This document shows positions 9,593 to 19,363 of a stretch of DNA of 64,000 nucleotides, one piece after another. A model generated the notes under the pieces. It made no database searches and had not been told where the DNA came from. It saw only the letters and a list, made by a program, of their open reading frames with translations. How positions within the stretch are numbered: the stretch's first letter is position 1; every line of letters begins with the position of its first letter. The translations under genes and the position numbers were made by a program. This DNA comes from Veillonella infantium (lineage in GTDB: Bacteria > Bacillota > Negativicutes > Veillonellales > Veillonellaceae): the NCBI RefSeq assembly GCF_002959895.1, contig NZ_PPDD01000010.1:124001-188000 (forward strand), written 5' to 3'.

Positions 9593-10228
9593 TTTTTTAT
9601 TTATACCCAATATAAAAGCGTAGCTACAGAAGAAGGCACAATTGCATTTGGTCATAATGCTGGTGATGTTTCTGGCTATACAGTTAAATATCCAGATAAA
9701 GAAATCACCACACACTTAGGTTATAAAAAAACTGTGCCAGATTATGATAAAGCGCCTACAGTAACGCCTACTACATACTCAGATGCTAAATATAATCGTT
9801 TGGTGAAAGTAGCTGATGGCGTTGATGCACATGATGCAGCAACAGTGGGTCAATTGGAAAATGCTATTAGCCAAGTGCAATCTGTTGGTACAAATATAGA
9901 AACTACAGTTAATAAAGCAACTGCATCTAGCTATGCATTAGCTGCATTACAACCAAATTTCTCAGAAGGTGAAACTGGATTGGGTGTAGCCGTTGGCTTT
10001 GGTCATTATCATGGCAAAACAGCAACTGCTTTAGGTGCATACTACCGCCCAAACCACAATATACAATTTAGTGTAGGTACTGTAGTAGGCAATGGTAACC
10101 AAGGCTTTAATGGTGGTCATAGCTTTAAAGTAGGCCCTGAATCTAAAACAGTTCCATCCTCTACAGATGCTAGAATTGCTCAATTGGAAAAATGTATTCA
10201 AGAACTAGAGCAAGCTAAAAATAATTAG
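9593..10228 (+). pseudogene. 5'-truncated trimeric autotransporter adhesin (YadA/Hia-like C-terminus)
   Basis: The frame is open from 9593 but has no start codon before a GTG at 9734 that lies inside recognisable adhesin sequence. It reads through EEGTIAFGHNAG (head/stalk type), the neck motif VADGVDAHDAATVGQLENAI, and a four-strand YadA anchor (ASSYALAALQPNFSEGETGLG onward, ending SFKVG), then a short coiled coil (ARIAQLEKCIQELEQ). The signal peptide, head and most of the stalk are missing, so it should not reach the outer membrane. It may act as a reservoir for recombination with full-length adhesin genes elsewhere. Confidence 0.8.
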
Positions 10229-10300
10229 AAAAAAATAGATAAGATAAAAGCATCTATATACGTTTTTATCAAGTGGTAGGCAAAAATTCTTAATCTATAT

Positions 10301-10333
10301 AGCACTAACTATGAAAATGGTTAGTGCTATTTT
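10301..10333 (+). terminator. Terminator after the adhesin remnant
   Basis: AGCACTAAC and GTTAGTGCT form a 9-bp perfect stem with a 10-base loop, followed by ATTTTATTT. Confidence 0.75.
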
Positions 10334-10606
10334 ATTTGCTTATACAGAGGTAGCGTTTTATTGTTTTAAACTAGTATATTTTGGAAAATACTGGTCATCA
10401 TCTATGGTTTAGTATGGTTATTTAATATACACTCTATCTTATAAATGTAATATAATTAAATTAATAAATATCATATTGAATTAATATGTTATGGGAAACT
10501 AACTAGGGTTAATTTACAAATATATTGATAACACGTGGGGAAAATGTTGTTGTTTACGTTAGCTTTAAAATGTATTTAATAAAATAATGGGAGTGAAAAG
10601 TAGATT
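10334..10606. other. AT-rich intergenic region before the restriction module
   Basis: About 270 bp with no convincing ORF or RNA. It must hold the promoter of the downstream mcrB-like gene; a weak GGGAGTGAAAAG ribosome binding site ends it. Nothing else recognised. Confidence 0.4.
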
Positions 10607-12898
10607 ATGAATGAATATCAAAGAGCAGTTGAGATTCTTAAAGATTATGTTGAATTTGAAGGTATTGAATTATTTTCTCAAGATATTTTAATAAGCGAAT
10701 TAGATGCATTTAAAGGTATCTTTTCTCCAGAAAAGTTAGAAGAGTTAGATGATACAAATCTTTTATCCACTATGTTCTATTCATTAGGTGATAATAAGAA
10801 TACCTTATGCTATTGGCTTGAAATGAATAGTGATTGCAGAGAGAATTTTGGCAGTATCGCAGGTGGATCCGCTTATAAATTTGGCCTATTTCAAAGTCAA
10901 AAATCTGGTACTTGGTCAACAGGATATTCACAAAAACCAGTAGAGTTAACAGTAGAAAATGCATTAAACCTTGGTAAAGAAATTCGTAATGTATTGGTAA
11001 TTGGGGCTAATATAATACGTAACGCAAAATTAGAAACTGTTAAAGATTATGAAGACTTAGATGATAGACTAAAAACTGAAATTGGGGAAAAATATTATGA
11101 ATTAGGATGGGTACATAAATATTTCTCTATGATTTGTAATGATAAATTAAGCGGATTTCATTCTTCCGATTGGCAAAAGCATGTACTTAGAGCTTTAAAA
11201 ATTAAACCAAGTGAAAAAGCATATGGTCGAAGTGGTCAGATTTCAATAATACAAAATTTGGCTGGATGGTATTATAAGCAATTTTTAGATATATTCAGAA
11301 AGCGTTTTGGTGAGGTACGTCAATTTATCCGTTTGGGGTGTTCTGATTCAGCAAAGAATTATATAAGTGAATGGTATAAACAAGGTGTTGTTGGATTTGG
11401 ATATCCTAATATAGGTGATTTGACACAGACAAAAATTAAAAAAGATATAGATAAAGCTTTTATTCAACGAGAGCTTGAAAGGCATTATAATTTGTCAGAA
11501 AAAAGATTTGCATCTAGAATAGCTGGGGAGCTATTTAGATTTTATAAAAGTGATAATAATACAGTATTTGTTATCATGGAAGGCGAGAAGTTAATTGCAT
11601 GTGTTGATGGAATAGGAGAATATTCATTTAATTCATCGTCAGAGATGCCACATCAGAAGAAAGCAAATTGGAAATTGTTTTTTGATGCTGGGGAGAAACT
11701 GCCAGAAAAGACTGAAGGGTTGCGCACAATCTGTTATCCTTTCCATAAATCTGATAATCTATTATTTTTATATAATCGATATTATTATGGTAAAGAAAAT
11801 AGTGAAATCGTAAAAGATAAGGATAAAAGGAATATACACCACGAAAAGGTTATTAATTTTTATACTAAAATTCAATCCTCTTTTGAACGCAATCGTATAA
11901 TATTTGGAGCACCAGGTACAGGAAAGAGTTTTAATTTAAATAAGGATGCTGAGGAATTACTGCAAGATGATTATGATGATAATTTAGAGCGAATAACTTT
12001 CCACCCAGATTACTCATATGCAAATTTTGTAGGAACCTATAAGCCAGTTCCTATTAAAAGCGATGAGAAGGATGCAATTACGTATGCATATGTTCCAGGA
12101 CCTTTTATGCGTATTTATGTGGAGGCTTTAAAGAATAGTCGTACAGATAGAGTTAAACCGTTCTTATTATTAATAGAAGAGATTAATCGTGCGAATGTAG
12201 CAGCTGTTTTCGGGGATATTTTTCAGCTGTTAGATAGAGATTCTAATAATGTAAGTGAGTACCCTATTCATGCCTCTGAAGATATAAAGAATTATTTAGC
12301 ATATGAACTTGGAGGAAAGCCTGAAGATTATAGTAAGTTGAGGCTTCCAGATAATATGTTTATATGGGCGTCTATGAATAGTGCCGATCAAGGTGTATTC
12401 CCAATGGATACGGCATTTAAAAGACGTTGGAGCTTTCAGTATTTAGGTATAGATGATGGGGATAAGGACGTAAGTGGAAAGTATGTATATCTTGGGGGTA
12501 AAGAAAAGCAAAAGATAGAGTGGAATCAACTCCGTAAAGCAATAAATGAGTTTCTTGCAAATGAAAATATTAATGAGGATAAACAGCTGGGCCCTTATTT
12601 CATTTCTAAACATAGCTTACTATCAGATAATAATAAAATTGATAGTGATAAATTTTGTGAAGTTTTTAAACATAAAGTACTTATGTATTTATTTGAAGAT
12701 GCTGCGAGACAAAAACGATCAAAGCTATTTGCAAACAGTAAATATGGACACACTAGATACTCAAAAATATGTGAAGCTTTTGATGAACAAGGTATAGAAA
12801 TTTTTCATAAAGATATTCAAGCTAATATTAATATTGAAAGAATTAAGCCGGTATCTTCTGAATTAGATAATAGTGATTTATTACAAGCGGATAATTAG
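10607..12898 (+). CDS. McrB-like AAA+ GTPase/ATPase of a two-gene restriction system
   Basis: The 763-residue protein has an N-terminal region (about 1-400) that I do not recognise, probably for DNA target recognition, and a C-terminal McrB-type AAA+ motor. Walker A is GAPGTGKS at residues 434-441; Walker B is FLLLIEEINRANVAAVFGD near 520-535; the family signature MNSADQGVFPMDTAFKRRW (MNTADRS in classical McrB) is near 590-610. McrB uses GTP to translocate DNA and activate the nuclease McrC, whose homologue starts 14 bp downstream. LlaJI-type systems have the same layout. Base composition is very AT-rich, fitting a mobile defence module. Confidence 0.85.
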   Translation: MNEYQRAVEILKDYVEFEGIELFSQDILISELDAFKGIFSPEKLEELDDTNLLSTMFYSLGDNKNTLCYWLEMNSDCRENFGSIAGGSAYKFGLFQSQKSGTWSTGYSQKPVELTVENALNLGKEIRNVLVIGANIIRNAKLETVKDYEDLDDRLKTEIGEKYYELGWVHKYFSMICNDKLSGFHSSDWQKHVLRALKIKPSEKAYGRSGQISIIQNLAGWYYKQFLDIFRKRFGEVRQFIRLGCSDSAKNYISEWYKQGVVGFGYPNIGDLTQTKIKKDIDKAFIQRELERHYNLSEKRFASRIAGELFRFYKSDNNTVFVIMEGEKLIACVDGIGEYSFNSSSEMPHQKKANWKLFFDAGEKLPEKTEGLRTICYPFHKSDNLLFLYNRYYYGKENSEIVKDKDKRNIHHEKVINFYTKIQSSFERNRIIFGAPGTGKSFNLNKDAEELLQDDYDDNLERITFHPDYSYANFVGTYKPVPIKSDEKDAITYAYVPGPFMRIYVEALKNSRTDRVKPFLLLIEEINRANVAAVFGDIFQLLDRDSNNVSEYPIHASEDIKNYLAYELGGKPEDYSKLRLPDNMFIWASMNSADQGVFPMDTAFKRRWSFQYLGIDDGDKDVSGKYVYLGGKEKQKIEWNQLRKAINEFLANENINEDKQLGPYFISKHSLLSDNNKIDSDKFCEVFKHKVLMYLFEDAARQKRSKLFANSKYGHTRYSKICEAFDEQGIEIFHKDIQANINIERIKPVSSELDNSDLLQADN

Positions 12899-12912
12899 GA
12901 GCGAGACTAATT

Positions 12913-14352
12913 ATGATTTCTGTATTTTTAAGAGAGCAGAAACGATATTCACAAAAAGAGCTTCTCGAGATATTTGATTGTTCCGAAGAGCAGTTAGATT
13001 TAATTATTAGTAAGTTAAAAGAATTTGGAATATTGAAGATAGTAAGGAAATCGAGTCCTCAACTTAATATGTCTGATCTTGTTGATGAGTGTGTAGAAAT
13101 TATTCCTGTAGAAGCTATTGGTAAAGATTATTATTATGTATTTGTTTTTGTTGGTATTTTAATAGTTGCTAGCCGAATTATCAAATGTTATCCTAAGTAT
13201 TTATGTAATGTTGATAATCCGATAAAGGAATTACAAGTTGTTTGTAAAGTTATAGAAAAGTATAGTTCAAAAGAACAAATCATATATATGTTAAATGATT
13301 ATACGAGAAATAGCTCCTTTAATTTATTAGCACTCCTATTGTTCCTTATGCATGATTACTTTGAGAATGGTATCTATAATAATTCAAAAAATATATTTGA
13401 AATTAATGGTTCAGGAGAAGTTTTTTGGGATAAAACAATAAATGAAACCTTCTCAATACTTTCAAATAATAGACCATATTATATTGAAATACAGACAAAA
13501 AAAAGAGTTAATAATGATTTTGATTATTTTAAACGTCTTCATGAATGTATTTTGACACTAATATCAAAAGAGTTGATGGAGGCAGATCTCCTATCTTTAT
13601 TTGAACTTACTCCAATTGAGTTAACTGATGAGTGTTTAACTGAGTTTGGCGATAGGGAATATATATTATATAGACTCGAAAATGAATTAAATATACAGTT
13701 TAATACTAGGAAGCAATTAGTATTAAAGGGGATTTACTCATATATTAAGCATGGCGGACAGTTAGACTACAGAGACGGATTTTCATTTTTCGGAACTAAT
13801 TCTTTTAATCTAGTATGGGAATGTGTTTGTAGTGAAATTTTGAATAATCAATTAGATATTCCCTTAGGACAATTAAGATTGCCCGTTACGTTAAATAAAG
13901 AGTATAATTCACAAACTAAATTGATTAATTTAATAGAGAAACCATTTTGGTCAATAATTGATAAAGAAGCTAAAGATACGCTTACTCCTGATTTGATTAC
14001 AATATTTAAGAATCAATTTTATATTTTTGATGCAAAATACTATACTCCAAATTTGAAACATGGAGAATCACCTAAAGGACAACCCGGTATTGAATCAATT
14101 TCTAAACAATACCTTTATCAATTAGCGTATAAAAAATTTATAGATGCTCATGGTTTTGAAGGGGTTAAGAATTGCTTTTTACTTCCAACAGAAGAGGATA
14201 CTATCATAGATTTAGGAGAAGTATCTATGAAAATGTTTTCAAATCTAGGATTAGAAAACATAAGAGTTAGATGTATTCCTGCAAGCCTTGCATATGATTT
14301 TTATCTTTTAGGCAAAAAACTAGATATAAATATGCTTAAATTAAATAATTGA
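12913..14352 (+). CDS. McrC/LlaJI-like restriction nuclease subunit
   Basis: The 479-residue partner of the upstream McrB-like motor. A short winged-helix-like N-terminus (about 1-45, KRYSQKELLEIFDCSEEQLD) precedes a long linker region; near residues 355-385 is a PD-(D/E)XK nuclease core with TPDLITIF followed by FYIFDAKYY, then a conserved Gln-rich helix (SKQYLYQLAYKKF). The two-gene arrangement and nuclease placement fit the LlaJI/McrBC group. No DNA methyltransferase is nearby, so the module would either target modified DNA (type IV) or depend on a methylase elsewhere. AGGAGCGAGAC precedes the ATG. Confidence 0.78.
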   Translation: MISVFLREQKRYSQKELLEIFDCSEEQLDLIISKLKEFGILKIVRKSSPQLNMSDLVDECVEIIPVEAIGKDYYYVFVFVGILIVASRIIKCYPKYLCNVDNPIKELQVVCKVIEKYSSKEQIIYMLNDYTRNSSFNLLALLLFLMHDYFENGIYNNSKNIFEINGSGEVFWDKTINETFSILSNNRPYYIEIQTKKRVNNDFDYFKRLHECILTLISKELMEADLLSLFELTPIELTDECLTEFGDREYILYRLENELNIQFNTRKQLVLKGIYSYIKHGGQLDYRDGFSFFGTNSFNLVWECVCSEILNNQLDIPLGQLRLPVTLNKEYNSQTKLINLIEKPFWSIIDKEAKDTLTPDLITIFKNQFYIFDAKYYTPNLKHGESPKGQPGIESISKQYLYQLAYKKFIDAHGFEGVKNCFLLPTEEDTIIDLGEVSMKMFSNLGLENIRVRCIPASLAYDFYLLGKKLDINMLKLNN

Positions 14353-14486
14353 TAATTCTTGAGCGATTTTAAATTTTAAACAACGGTAAATATAATATTA
14401 ATATTAAAGATTAAATTATATTAGAGAGAGTTTTTAGATATTAACTTTATAGATATCATGAAGTAAAAATCAAGGGAGGGATTAAC

Positions 14487-15281
14487 ATGTTAGGAGCAAT
14501 CATTGGTGATATAGTCGGTTCACGATTTGAATTTAATAATTATAGACACAAGGACTTGGATTTTTTTATAGATTAATGCGTGTTAACTGATGATAGTATC
14601 ATGACACTTGCCATAGCAAAGGCAATTCTTATGAGTCAACCAGATTACAGTGATCTTTCTAAGAATGCAGTGGAATGTATGCAAACGATTGGAAGATGCT
14701 ATCCCGGCTATGGATATGGTAATCGGTTCTATAGATGGATCTTCGCAGAGGATCCTAAGCCATATAATAGCTATGGTAATGGTTCTGCCATGCGAGTTAG
14801 TGCTGCTGGATTTGTGGCACATAGTTTGGATGAAGCAAAGCTTCTATCTAAATTAGTTACTGAGGTCACTCATAACCATCCTGAAGGTATGAAGGGGGCG
14901 GAGGCGACTGCAGTTGCCATATATCTAGCTAAAACCGGAAAGGATCTACTCGAAATCAGAGATTATATTAACAAGTATTATTACACGATGGATTTCACAC
15001 TGGATGAAATCAGAGACACCTATAGATTCGATGAAAGTTGCCAAGGCACAGTTCCACAAGCACTGCAAGCCTTCTTTGAATTCACTGATTTTGAAGATGC
15101 TATTCGTAATGCCATCTCAATAGGTGGTGACAGTGATACTGTTGCTGCTATTTGTGGTGGTGTAGCACAGGCCTATTATGGTATTCCAACGGATATTAGA
15201 AAACAGGCTATGTCGTTTTTAGACACTAAGCTACTAGGCATATTGACGTCTTTTGAAGAAAAGTATCTGTCTGCTATATAA
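14487..15281 (+). pseudogene. ADP-ribosylglycohydrolase (DraG-like), interrupted by a stop codon
   Basis: GGGAGGG and an ATG at 14487 start the classical DraG-family N-terminus (MLGAIIGDIVGSRFEFNNY), but codon 30 is TAA (14574-14576), where the family usually continues D-D-C. The frame resumes without any shift and a GTG at 14580 could reinitiate, giving 233 residues that hold the metal-binding TDDS motif, GNGSAMRV, and the second metal site GGDSDTVAAICGG. These enzymes remove ADP-ribose from proteins or other targets using two Mg2+/Mn2+ ions. The short form lacks the first metal-site strand, so activity is doubtful; reinitiation or a sequencing error would restore it. Confidence 0.8.
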
Positions 15282-15379
15282 TTTATGTTTCAATAATGAT
15301 GACTCATATAGATGTATAATAAAGATACATATGTCGAAATAGCGTTATATTTAATTGAAAATTTGTTGAAAGGTTTCAT

Positions 15380-16441
15380 ATGATACATCTTAAGGACTTA
15401 GGCAGTTTTGAATCTGTGCCAAAGTTAGTGACAGATATTATAAATGGAAATATAACAGCACTTGAAAGCGCATTAAATAGTGGTTGGGATATTCATAAAC
15501 CTATACAATTGGGTAAGTACAGTGAGTATTCCCCTCTAGAATTGGCATTAGTAATGAACTGTTTACCAAGTGTTCGATGGTTAGTTGAACATGGAGCAGA
15601 TCTAAATGATGAAGAAAATCCAAGCTTCTTATTAGCTGTACGGTATGCTGATCAAAAGGTAATAGATTATATTGTGGATAATGGTGCTAATATTCACGCA
15701 TTGAACTCTGTGGAGGTAGATGCTTTTCAAGCTGCCTTATATGGCAAGAAATATGAGAACCTACAACTGATTCATGACTTAGGCCATACAGTACATAAGT
15801 ATGGCGGTAAAGCTTTTAGAAATGCTATTACAGATGAAAATTATGAGGTTCTAGATTTCTTTATTCATAATGGTGTAGATATTAATTACAACAAGCCTGA
15901 TTCTGTATATCCCTTTAAACCGACACCATTGTGCGTAGCAGCGCGGTATGTTGATTTACAGATGTGTAAATATTTGGTAGAACATGGTGCAGATGTGACT
16001 ATTGCGGAAAAGGATGGTATGCGTCCTTATAGCATTGCCATTGAAAAGGGCGATATGGAAATGGCGGGGTATTTTAAAACATTAGAGCCTGCTGAGTACC
16101 ATGATAAACAAAATAAAATGGATCAATTAAAACCATTTAAATTACCAAAGGGGTTAGTAACGTTTTTAGAGGGAGATACACTCTATTTTGAATTGCCAGA
16201 CTCTGATTTTATATCGGTTGAGTTTTTACCTTTACTTGATACTGTTCCATTTAAAGTGGGACGTCGTAAATTATTACGACTATCTAAAGAGCTAGGCGAG
16301 TATAATGATTATCAAATTGTATGGGATCCTAGGTCTAAAAAAATCGGTTGTTATGATATAGAGCATCAAGAGTTACGAGAGCTTTGTAAGTTTGATGAGT
16401 TTATAGCAGATATGTCAAGTCAATTAGAGACCTTATTCTAA
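15380..16441 (+). CDS. Ankyrin repeat protein
   Basis: A 353-residue protein with about six ankyrin repeats in residues 20-235 (YSPLELALVMNCLPSVRWLV, EHGADLNDEENPSFLLAV, FKPTPLCVAARYVDLQMCKY, EHGADVTIAEKDGMRPYSI) and a C-terminal domain of about 110 residues without a recognised family. No signal peptide, so probably cytoplasmic. Ankyrin proteins are common members of polyimmunity loci, where they are thought to bind incoming effectors. The gene begins a run of closely spaced co-directional orphans (28 bp to the next), which supports that reading, but no toxin partner is visible. Confidence 0.75.
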   Translation: MIHLKDLGSFESVPKLVTDIINGNITALESALNSGWDIHKPIQLGKYSEYSPLELALVMNCLPSVRWLVEHGADLNDEENPSFLLAVRYADQKVIDYIVDNGANIHALNSVEVDAFQAALYGKKYENLQLIHDLGHTVHKYGGKAFRNAITDENYEVLDFFIHNGVDINYNKPDSVYPFKPTPLCVAARYVDLQMCKYLVEHGADVTIAEKDGMRPYSIAIEKGDMEMAGYFKTLEPAEYHDKQNKMDQLKPFKLPKGLVTFLEGDTLYFELPDSDFISVEFLPLLDTVPFKVGRRKLLRLSKELGEYNDYQIVWDPRSKKIGCYDIEHQELRELCKFDEFIADMSSQLETLF

Positions 16442-16469
16442 TGTATATTGTAAAGTTGAGGAGATACAT

Positions 16470-16889
16470 ATGGCAGATGCAGTTGAGAAGACTTATACAG
16501 ACTGGTCAATTGATGTAGGTAACTATAAGTATGAAGGAATTACATTGAATGAGGTTGAGCAAAATCTCTACGCTATTGAGAATCAAGAGCAGGATTTTGT
16601 AGTTATCTCTCCAGCAAAGGCAATTTCCATAGATAATAAAATGTATAACTTTGTACAAGTTTGTAGTGATCAAGATACCGATTTATTACATATAGAGCTT
16701 AGTGTAACTAATGATGGTGAGCAGGGTGCGATAATATACGGTAAAAATGAGCTAGGCCCTCAAGAGGCATTACAGATTATAGAAGAATTTATTGCACATC
16801 ATAAGGCTCCATCATTAGATGATTGGGAAGTCGTACTAGATTTAAGACCGAAGATGGAAAGCTATGTAAAGGGTACAAACGATGATTAA
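16470..16889 (+). CDS. Small acidic cytoplasmic orphan (possible immunity protein)
   Basis: A 139-residue acidic protein without signal peptide or membrane segment. I recognise no family; predicted strands such as DFVVISPAKAISI and DLLHIELSVTNDGEQGAIIYG suggest an alpha/beta fold. GAGGAG lies 8 bp before the ATG. Its last 8 bases overlap the next gene, so the two are translationally coupled, and it sits in the run of ankyrin, SUKH and DUF4375 genes typical of polyimmunity loci. The immunity role is an inference from context only. Confidence 0.6.
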   Translation: MADAVEKTYTDWSIDVGNYKYEGITLNEVEQNLYAIENQEQDFVVISPAKAISIDNKMYNFVQVCSDQDTDLLHIELSVTNDGEQGAIIYGKNELGPQEALQIIEEFIAHHKAPSLDDWEVVLDLRPKMESYVKGTNDD

Positions 16890-17241
16890 TCCTGTAATTT
16901 ATGATGAACAGTTAAGGCAATATACCATATTCTATGAAGGAATACAGTTTTGCTGGGATGAGAAACCAACAGATACTAATTTAGATACGGCAAAGCTATT
17001 AGCTGTTAATTACCATAAAAATATAGATGCAATTGTAACTTTCATTTATAACGAAATACGAGATTGGTATGGTGATATAACTATTGATGACATGAAATCA
17101 CGCATTGGTATGCCTATTATTGAACCAGAACGTGATGCTGTAACCTATTGCGAGCAAACCTTTGATGATACCCATATCTTTTCTTTTACATTTTGGGATG
17201 ATGAATTCAAAGATTTACATTATTTTGCCATAGATGGATGA
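16882..17241 (+). CDS. Small orphan protein, parent of a nearby decayed copy
   Basis: A 119-residue acidic, aromatic-rich protein (FYEGIQFCWDEKP near residues 17-29; HYFAIDG at the C-terminus) with no recognised domain or export signal. It overlaps the preceding gene by 8 bp. A decayed copy with an internal deletion is found at 19521-19638, so the gene belongs to a duplicated cassette together with the SUKH protein downstream. That pattern is usual for immunity genes but does not prove such a role. Confidence 0.6.
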   Translation: MINPVIYDEQLRQYTIFYEGIQFCWDEKPTDTNLDTAKLLAVNYHKNIDAIVTFIYNEIRDWYGDITIDDMKSRIGMPIIEPERDAVTYCEQTFDDTHIFSFTFWDDEFKDLHYFAIDG

Positions 17242-17288
17242 TATATTTTCCATGATTTTGCTAGCATGACTTATATGTGGAGTCTATT

Positions 17289-17747
17289 ATGTTATATACA
17301 CCGAATAACATTTTGTATAAGTATATTCGCTATCGATTTAGACGGATTCAGATTCAGTGCAATATGTTATATGATATAGCACCAGAGGAAGAAGATGAGA
17401 TTTGTCGTAATCTATTAAAAAAGCGAGCGAAGATATTAATTCCCGTTGGCATAGTATATTTTTTGCTTTTTGGGGTTATCTTCGCTTGGCTAGTAGGAAC
17501 ATGTGAGGACTTAAATCCATTAATGCAATGGGAATTAAGAGTGATAGACTATGTGATACCCATTTTAAATACCATAGATATTAAGTGGTATGCATATCCT
17601 CTAGATCTATTATGGGTGGCAATTATATTAGCGCCTATAGCGATTATAAATGCATCTCCTTATATCATTGTTTCCTATATTGTAGATACTATTTTGATAC
17701 GACGTGAGGTAAAAGCTTTAATCAAAACTTATTTTATGAATGAGTAA
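17289..17747 (+). CDS. Small membrane protein of unknown function
   Basis: A 152-residue protein with a basic N-terminal stretch (YRFRRIQ), a clear transmembrane helix near residues 48-70 (ILIPVGIVYFLLFGVIFAWL) and one or two more near 105-135 (LLWVAIILAPIAIINASPY). I chose the ATG at 17289 because TGGAG lies 6 bp upstream. No family recognised. It is lost from the second copy of the cassette at 19.5 kb, while the genes on either side left traces there. Confidence 0.55.
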   Translation: MLYTPNNILYKYIRYRFRRIQIQCNMLYDIAPEEEDEICRNLLKKRAKILIPVGIVYFLLFGVIFAWLVGTCEDLNPLMQWELRVIDYVIPILNTIDIKWYAYPLDLLWVAIILAPIAIINASPYIIVSYIVDTILIRREVKALIKTYFMNE

Positions 17748-17789
17748 TTAAAATTTAGATTATATTGGTTTAAACTAGGAGAGAGTATT

Positions 17790-19304
17790 ATGAGTAATCT
17801 AAAAGACTTTGATTGGACCGGATTTTGGAACGATGTTGATTATGCCTTTGAATCCTATATTGGTAAACCTGTTACCGATGAGGATATTAAGGATACTGAA
17901 GCTGAGCTTGGCTATACATTGCCTGCAGCCTATATTGAGCTACTTAAAAACCATAATGGTGGTGTAGTAAAGAAAAATTGTTTTATTAACGATAATGACG
18001 ATTGTGTTTATGTAACAGGTATATATGGTATCGATAGAGATAAAAAATACTCTCTTTTAGGTGAGATGGGAAATGAGTTTTGGATTTCAAAAGTAAAATA
18101 TCCCCCTATCGGTGTCGTTGTAGCCGATACGATTTCTGGTGGGCATGATATGATTTTCCTTGATTATCGTGAGTGCGGTCCAACCGGTGAACCTAAGGTT
18201 GTACGGGTTGATCAAGAATGTGATTACTCCATGACTCCCTTAGCAGATAACTTTGGTGAATTTATTAAGAACTTATATTTCAATATAGAAGAAATTACGG
18301 ATGAAGAGTTTCAAGTATTAAGTGATACGGAAAAGGTTAAGCTCCTTAATGAACAAGAGGGCATCGATATTAAGCGTGCGATGGAGCTATTGACGAACAT
18401 AGGCATTGATAATTTGTCGCCTATACTATTAAGTACCTTAGGACGTATGTATAACAATAATGGCCGTGCGTCAGAGGCTATCGAGTTGTTTGAACGAATC
18501 GATGAGGCACATCGTGATTGGTCTTGGTACTATCGTTGTGGTTATGCTCATGGGATGTTAGCTATTGGTGAAAGCTACGAATCTGAACATGTGCAGAAAG
18601 CATTACAGTTAATAGAGACGGGCATAAAAGTGACGAAAGAAGCTCACTTAGATAAACAGCTTGTTTGGTGCTGTGAAGTAGTAAAATATCACCTATCTAA
18701 AATTAAGCCAAAAGAGTACAAGGTGGATTATCCTTTGGTATATGAAACTATTAAGACTGTGTTTGATAAGAAAAATAGCAAAGATGCTACAGAAGGTAAA
18801 GATATTAAAGACGTTACTGAATGCGATGAAGATAACTATCCTACATATGATGTAGTACATTGGGTATTTAATAAGCAAACATATAGCAGAGAAGAGTTTT
18901 CCAAAGAATACAATGAAAATGTAAAGAACTATGTAGATGATGATCAAGAAGATGACGACGATAGATTAGAAGAACCAGAAATTCTAGTAACCTATGAGGC
19001 TTGGATTGAAAGTAAAGACCAACTCTTTGACAATGAACGTGTAACCGATGAGGAGTTACGCGAAGAAGATAAAGAAGATGGCATGTGGCAGGTAGAAATT
19101 ATGGCTCATCTTGTGGCGGATAATGGTACATATTTTACAAGAGAAGAATTGCTCTTTAAATTGCACAATTTGATGGCCAATAAAGAATTAGGAGATCACG
19201 TATTCTTTGAAGGCATTGAATACGAAGGCCATGAATGTGAAGGTTACGGACTTATAGATAATAAAGATGGCATACCTGTATTCTATATTGTGTGTGGTAG
19301 CTAG
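17790..19304 (+). CDS. SMI1/KNR4 (SUKH) - TPR-like - novel C-terminal domain protein
   Basis: The 504-residue protein has three parts. Residues about 10-165 are a SMI1/KNR4 (SUKH) domain (ITDEDIKDTEAELGYTLP-type core: DTEAELGYTLPAAYIELLKN then HNGG). Residues about 170-315 are TPR-like helices (LSTLGRMYNNNGRASEAIEL, IDEAHRDWSWYYRCGYAHG). Residues about 345-504 form an acidic domain I do not recognise, marked by VFNKQTYSREEF, PEILVTYEAWIESK, KEDGMWQVEI and FKLHNLMANKELGDHVFFE. SUKH proteins are known as immunity proteins against polymorphic toxins. GGAGAGAG precedes the ATG, and a terminator follows at 19337. The middle region recurs in the 343-residue-type gene at 20.5 kb and the C-terminus in the gene at 19.8 kb. 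Confidence 0.78.
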   Translation: MSNLKDFDWTGFWNDVDYAFESYIGKPVTDEDIKDTEAELGYTLPAAYIELLKNHNGGVVKKNCFINDNDDCVYVTGIYGIDRDKKYSLLGEMGNEFWISKVKYPPIGVVVADTISGGHDMIFLDYRECGPTGEPKVVRVDQECDYSMTPLADNFGEFIKNLYFNIEEITDEEFQVLSDTEKVKLLNEQEGIDIKRAMELLTNIGIDNLSPILLSTLGRMYNNNGRASEAIELFERIDEAHRDWSWYYRCGYAHGMLAIGESYESEHVQKALQLIETGIKVTKEAHLDKQLVWCCEVVKYHLSKIKPKEYKVDYPLVYETIKTVFDKKNSKDATEGKDIKDVTECDEDNYPTYDVVHWVFNKQTYSREEFSKEYNENVKNYVDDDQEDDDDRLEEPEILVTYEAWIESKDQLFDNERVTDEELREEDKEDGMWQVEIMAHLVADNGTYFTREELLFKLHNLMANKELGDHVFFEGIEYEGHECEGYGLIDNKDGIPVFYIVCGS

Positions 19305-19336
19305 TTAGTATACAACATTATAAAAATTAATAGATT

Positions 19337-19363
19337 AGCCCTTCGCTTATGCGAAGGGCTTTT
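19337..19363 (+). terminator. Terminator after the SUKH-TPR gene
   Basis: AGCCCTTCGC and GCGAAGGGCT form a perfect 10-bp, GC-rich stem with a 4-base loop, followed by TTT. Confidence 0.88.

Noticed and set aside
9734-10228. Intact 164-residue secreted gene starting at GTG 9734
   Set aside because: The adhesin homology begins upstream of this GTG, there is no signal peptide and no ribosome binding site, so it is a truncated remnant.
12546-12797. Overlapping plus-strand ORF within the McrB-like gene
   Set aside because: Out-of-frame reading of AT-rich coding sequence without start signals.
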